Assembly (NCBI GenBank): GCA_964584775.1
Contig: CAZPBC010000042.1
Coordinates: 1 to 18,506, forward strand
DNA length: 18,506 bases
Direction of reading: 5' to 3'
Source of the DNA: CAZPBC01 sp964584775
GTDB taxonomy: Bacteria; Chlamydiota; Chlamydiia; Chlamydiales; SLFE01
The stretch's first letter is position 1, and every line of letters begins with the position of its first letter. Shown piece after piece: positions 16,234-18,506 of this stretch. The notes beneath the pieces are model-generated. The model was given only the letters and a program-made list of their open reading frames with translations, was not told the DNA's origin and did no database searches. The translations under genes and the position numbers were made by a program.

Positions 16234-17688
16234 ATGATCCTTTCAGTTGAAGAGCTTGACCGTACGATTGAGTACACCTATTTCAGCAGAGCTGCTGCTG
16301 TTGGGTCAGTGGGGTACGCTGCGTTCTATCCCACTCCGCTTGCAGTGATCACGGCAATCGCACTGAGCACACTTGCTCTTGCTGAACAATTCGCCAAGCT
16401 CACAGACCCAAAGTCGATGACCCAGTACGTGGTGACGAAGCTCGCTGCAACGATAGGCTTAGCATTGATTTCAGCCGTCGTTTTTCAGCTGCTCTTCAGC
16501 CTTCCCGTCACTGCAGCCTCGGTCTGTGTCCACGCTGCTTGGATTATTCTGCCCTCTTTGGTCATCACAGGCCTGCAATCTATGTTGCTTTCTCACTTTT
16601 TCTGTGAAGTGACAATGACCTCTGCAAAATTTATCGAGCTGATGCAAAGTGGTCAGCCTTTGGGCTATCAAAAAATCACCGTTATAGGAGATGTTACACT
16701 TGATAAAATTGACCATTTAAAGGAACTGCCGGATCATCTAACTATCCGGGGTAACCTGAAAATCGAGCAGTGTTATCACTTGGCCTCACTAGGTAACTCT
16801 CTCACGGTCGAAGGAAATCTTGACTGCCATTGTAGTATGTCCAGTGTCACGGTTGGGAATCACCTTCGAGTGACAGGAGAAGTGGACTTTGGAAACACCT
16901 GCCTTACTGCTATTGGAGATCATTGTTCAATGGGAGGAGGGTTTATGGGTACTTCAGTTGGATTAGCAACGATTGGAATTTGCTTTAAAGTGGGGGGGAG
17001 GTTGATCCTGTCGTCACGACGACTCACTTCCATTGGGGATGGCCTCTCTGTAGGAGGAAGTGTCCATATTGACCACTGTTCAAAGCTGACCTCGCTCCCA
17101 AAGGAGATGTCTGCGGAGGGCTTATACGTGACCAGTTGCAAAAATCTTGTTTCGCTACCAGAGGGAATGCGTATTGCCTTAGATCTGGTTATTTCCGGAT
17201 GTCCTTATCTCACCACTGTACCTAACAGGGCTTTGATCGGAAGAAATATTGAATTTTCTTCGTGTATGAGGTTAACGGAGTTACCCGCGTGGGTTACAGG
17301 ACTCGGAGCCACCTCAGACAAGAGGGTGCGAAAAGTCCACCTAGGTCTTAAAAACCTTTCGATACCAACCCTTCGTCGTCTCATCGGAGGATGGGCAGAA
17401 GGTGTAGAGGTGACGTGGCCTGGAGATTTGGCTTATGAATGTTTTCCAAAAGCAGAACAAGTCCCTGAGGATGTTGATTGGCGGTGTCCGATATCGTTTA
17501 TAGACTTTCTAACTGATCTAGATAGAGAAACTCATCAGCCTGTCCTTTATGAAGGTAGGATCTATAATTTCTCGGATTTTATAGAGTATTACAACGACAA
17601 AGGAATCAGTCCGTTCTCACGTCAGCCGGTTGTTATCAAAAAGCTCAGAAGAGTGGACCTGCCGCAGAGAGTGGTGACCCGTGCGTAA
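16234..17688 (+). CDS. Membrane-anchored LRR protein with C-terminal U-box-like domain (candidate E3 ligase effector)
   Basis: This 484-aa protein has three parts. Residues 1-125 hold hydrophobic segments at about 20-49, 66-90 and 96-122, with no cleavable signal. Residues 150-358 are ten tandem 20-21-residue leucine-rich repeats; the clearest follow xGxLxIxxCxxLxSLPxxLxV, close to the short LPX-type LRRs of type III effectors such as IpaH and YopM. Residues 413-484 resemble a U-box: CPIS at 418-421, PVLYEGRIYNF at 436-446, an amphipathic helix, then SPFSRQPV at 459-466. These match the U-box elements 'CPI...DPV...G..Y......I......CP..RQPL'. LRR plus U-box suggests a substrate-binding ubiquitin ligase working on host proteins. 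It starts 3 bp after the previous gene. The LRR call is firm; the U-box call is inference. Confidence 0.85.
   Translation: MILSVEELDRTIEYTYFSRAAAVGSVGYAAFYPTPLAVITAIALSTLALAEQFAKLTDPKSMTQYVVTKLAATIGLALISAVVFQLLFSLPVTAASVCVHAAWIILPSLVITGLQSMLLSHFFCEVTMTSAKFIELMQSGQPLGYQKITVIGDVTLDKIDHLKELPDHLTIRGNLKIEQCYHLASLGNSLTVEGNLDCHCSMSSVTVGNHLRVTGEVDFGNTCLTAIGDHCSMGGGFMGTSVGLATIGICFKVGGRLILSSRRLTSIGDGLSVGGSVHIDHCSKLTSLPKEMSAEGLYVTSCKNLVSLPEGMRIALDLVISGCPYLTTVPNRALIGRNIEFSSCMRLTELPAWVTGLGATSDKRVRKVHLGLKNLSIPTLRRLIGGWAEGVEVTWPGDLAYECFPKAEQVPEDVDWRCPISFIDFLTDLDRETHQPVLYEGRIYNFSDFIEYYNDKGISPFSRQPVVIKKLRRVDLPQRVVTRA
16681..17307 (+). repeat. Ten-unit leucine-rich repeat array (protein level)
   Basis: Aligning the translation by its glycine gives about ten units of 20-21 residues, for example RGNLKIEQCYHLASLGNSL, GGSVHIDHCSKLTSLPKEM and EGLYVTSCKNLVSLPEGM. 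The first units use SLG or AIG where the later ones use SLP, so the array drifts from N- to C-terminus. The DNA of the units has diverged, so this is an old array and not a recent tandem duplication. Confidence 0.8.
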
Positions 17689-17735
17689 AATTCTAATTTT
17701 AAGTTGCCTCTTGAGGTTTGTGCACTGCCGAGTCA

Positions 17736-17764
17736 TTGCGTAAATCGCAAATTTGTGCTAATAT
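17736..17764 (+). promoter_or_regulatory. Promoter of the last membrane-protein gene
   Basis: TTGCGT (17736-17741), a spacer of exactly 17 bp and TAATAT (17759-17764) make the best sigma70-type promoter in the window. Transcription should start near 17771, inside the palindrome at 17767-17785. It separates the gene at 17802 from the upstream cluster. Confidence 0.55.
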
Positions 17765-17766
17765 TC

Positions 17767-17785
17767 CTTAGTAAAATTTACTAAG
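17767..17785. repeat. 19-bp palindrome over the predicted transcription start
   Basis: CTTAGTAAA and TTTACTAAG are perfect 9-bp inverted arms around a single A at 17776. It begins 2 bp after the -10 box, where a bound dimer would block RNA polymerase, so an operator is the simplest reading. The AAGG ribosome site follows at 17787-17790. A leader hairpin is the alternative, though AT-rich arms with a 1-base loop would be weak. Confidence 0.65.
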
Positions 17786-17801
17786 TAAGGTATTTGTTCT
17801 T

Positions 17802-18506
17802 ATGACAACTGTAGAAAGCGCAACCGGACTATTCGGGGTTCCAAATAAGTATTATGAAGCTGCGGAGAACACAGTTAACTCCTGTCATGGCCGTCAGCAG
17901 CTCCTTCTTGCAGTTGCCCAGGCCATTCCACTCCTTCCTTTTAATACGATTGCCAGAGACTGCGAGTTTTATACTGAACTAGACTTTGTTGTGGATGCTA
18001 TCCCGAACACCATCAGTAGCTTCCTATCGATGGAGCTCTTTTCTTCTATCCGCCGTATGGAGCTCTTCAAAACGTTGAGTATCACTTCTGGCCTGGTTTT
18101 AGATGGTTTAGTGGTCGTGGGTGCTCTTGCGCAGTGGGGACTCATTGAGTTGGGTTCGCTTGCGGCCTCTATGGGTTCTTTCCAGGTCTTCGGCGTGAGT
18201 CCATTTGCTACCGTGGTCCAATTTTCTCTACTCCAAGTGACTGTGACTGCCTTTGCTGTCTTTTTGCTCTTTAAATTGGTCGAGACGGCCTTTGCTTACA
18301 AAAAAAGTGTAGCAGAAAATGATGCATTAAAATCGAAAGAGCATACAATAGGCGTTGTTGCACTGACCACAAAGATTGCTCAGCAGGTCTTTTTCTTGGC
18401 TGGGGGAGCTGCAACGAGCATGGCTGTTTATGCTGTCTTCGGTGTGGTGGCTGCGAGCTTTAGTGTCTTGAGGCAATATGTGCATGAGCTTGGGGATTTA
18501 GAGCTA
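17802..18506 (+). CDS. Multi-spanning membrane protein, partial (C-terminus outside window)
   Basis: The frame is open from ATG 17802 to the window end (235 codons, no stop). The start has AAGG eleven bases upstream and a good promoter. There is no signal peptide. Residues 1-33 are polar. Hydrophobic stretches follow at about 34-48, 92-125, 130-165 and 186-222, the third and fourth being separated by a charged loop (YKKSVAENDALKSKEHT). The layout resembles the 206-aa protein at 15610: a charged loop ending in HT, two long helices and a short aromatic end (FSVLRQYVHE versus FSTFQVIYEYFF). The two may be distant relatives. Candidate inclusion membrane or envelope protein; no specific function can be read. 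Confidence 0.82.
   Translation, partial: MTTVESATGLFGVPNKYYEAAENTVNSCHGRQQLLLAVAQAIPLLPFNTIARDCEFYTELDFVVDAIPNTISSFLSMELFSSIRRMELFKTLSITSGLVLDGLVVVGALAQWGLIELGSLAASMGSFQVFGVSPFATVVQFSLLQVTVTAFAVFLLFKLVETAFAYKKSVAENDALKSKEHTIGVVALTTKIAQQVFFLAGGAATSMAVYAVFGVVAASFSVLRQYVHELGDLEL

Noticed and set aside
17707..17716. CCTC-TT-GAGG mini-hairpin after the LRR gene as terminator
   Set aside because: A 4-bp stem with a 2-base loop and only TTT after it is too weak to call.

Overview
The window looks like a chromosomal segment of a member of the Chlamydiae, probably an 'environmental' chlamydia of the Simkania/Waddlia/Parachlamydia type. This is inferred from gene order and protein motifs recalled from memory, not from a search. 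The cluster lnt-lpxC-fabZ-lpxA-fmt has the same order as in Chlamydia. The block of a BamD-like TPR protein, an LptE-like lipoprotein, RsbW and a small protein resembles Chlamydia CT547-CT550. The SurA-like gene beside rsmA resembles CT355-CT354, and dacF beside an Fmu/RsmB methyltransferase resembles CT551-CT553. The coding is dense: no stretch over about 210 bases lacks a gene, and I saw no rRNA, tRNA, CRISPR array or insertion sequence.

Layout. (1) Positions 1-3069, minus strand: one very long reading frame of 1023 codons that runs off the left edge without a stop. Its middle third has the spacing pattern of a PLP-dependent fold-type I aminotransferase; the rest is unrecognised. (2) 3276-5243, plus strand: a BamD-like protein, an LptE-like lipoprotein and RsbW, meeting a convergent small gene of unknown function (5236-5661). 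(3) 5857-7803, plus strand: a SurA-like periplasmic foldase and rsmA, preceded by a perfect 26-bp palindrome. (4) 7767-10210, minus strand: rsmB/fmu followed by dacF, which overlaps the rsmA 3' end. (5) 10278-15581, plus strand: doxX-lnt-lpxC-fabZ-lpxA-fmt, very tightly packed and probably one operon. (6) 15610-18506, plus strand: three polytopic membrane proteins just downstream of fmt. The second carries about ten 20-21-residue leucine-rich repeats and ends in a U-box-like domain. The third runs off the right edge and has its own promoter with a palindrome over the predicted transcription start.

Functional theme. Much of the window builds the cell envelope: outer-membrane protein assembly (BamD-like, SurA-like), LPS export (LptE-like), lipid A synthesis (LpxC, LpxA, with FabZ supplying acyl chains), lipoprotein acylation (Lnt) and peptidoglycan trimming (DacF). 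Fmt, RsmA and RsmB serve translation. The two ends look like lineage-specific accessory content: the giant PLP-like protein on the left, and on the right a group of membrane proteins that look like host-interaction (inclusion membrane or secreted effector) candidates. The strongest candidate for something undescribed is the membrane-LRR-U-box protein at 16234-17688, followed by the giant minus-strand protein.
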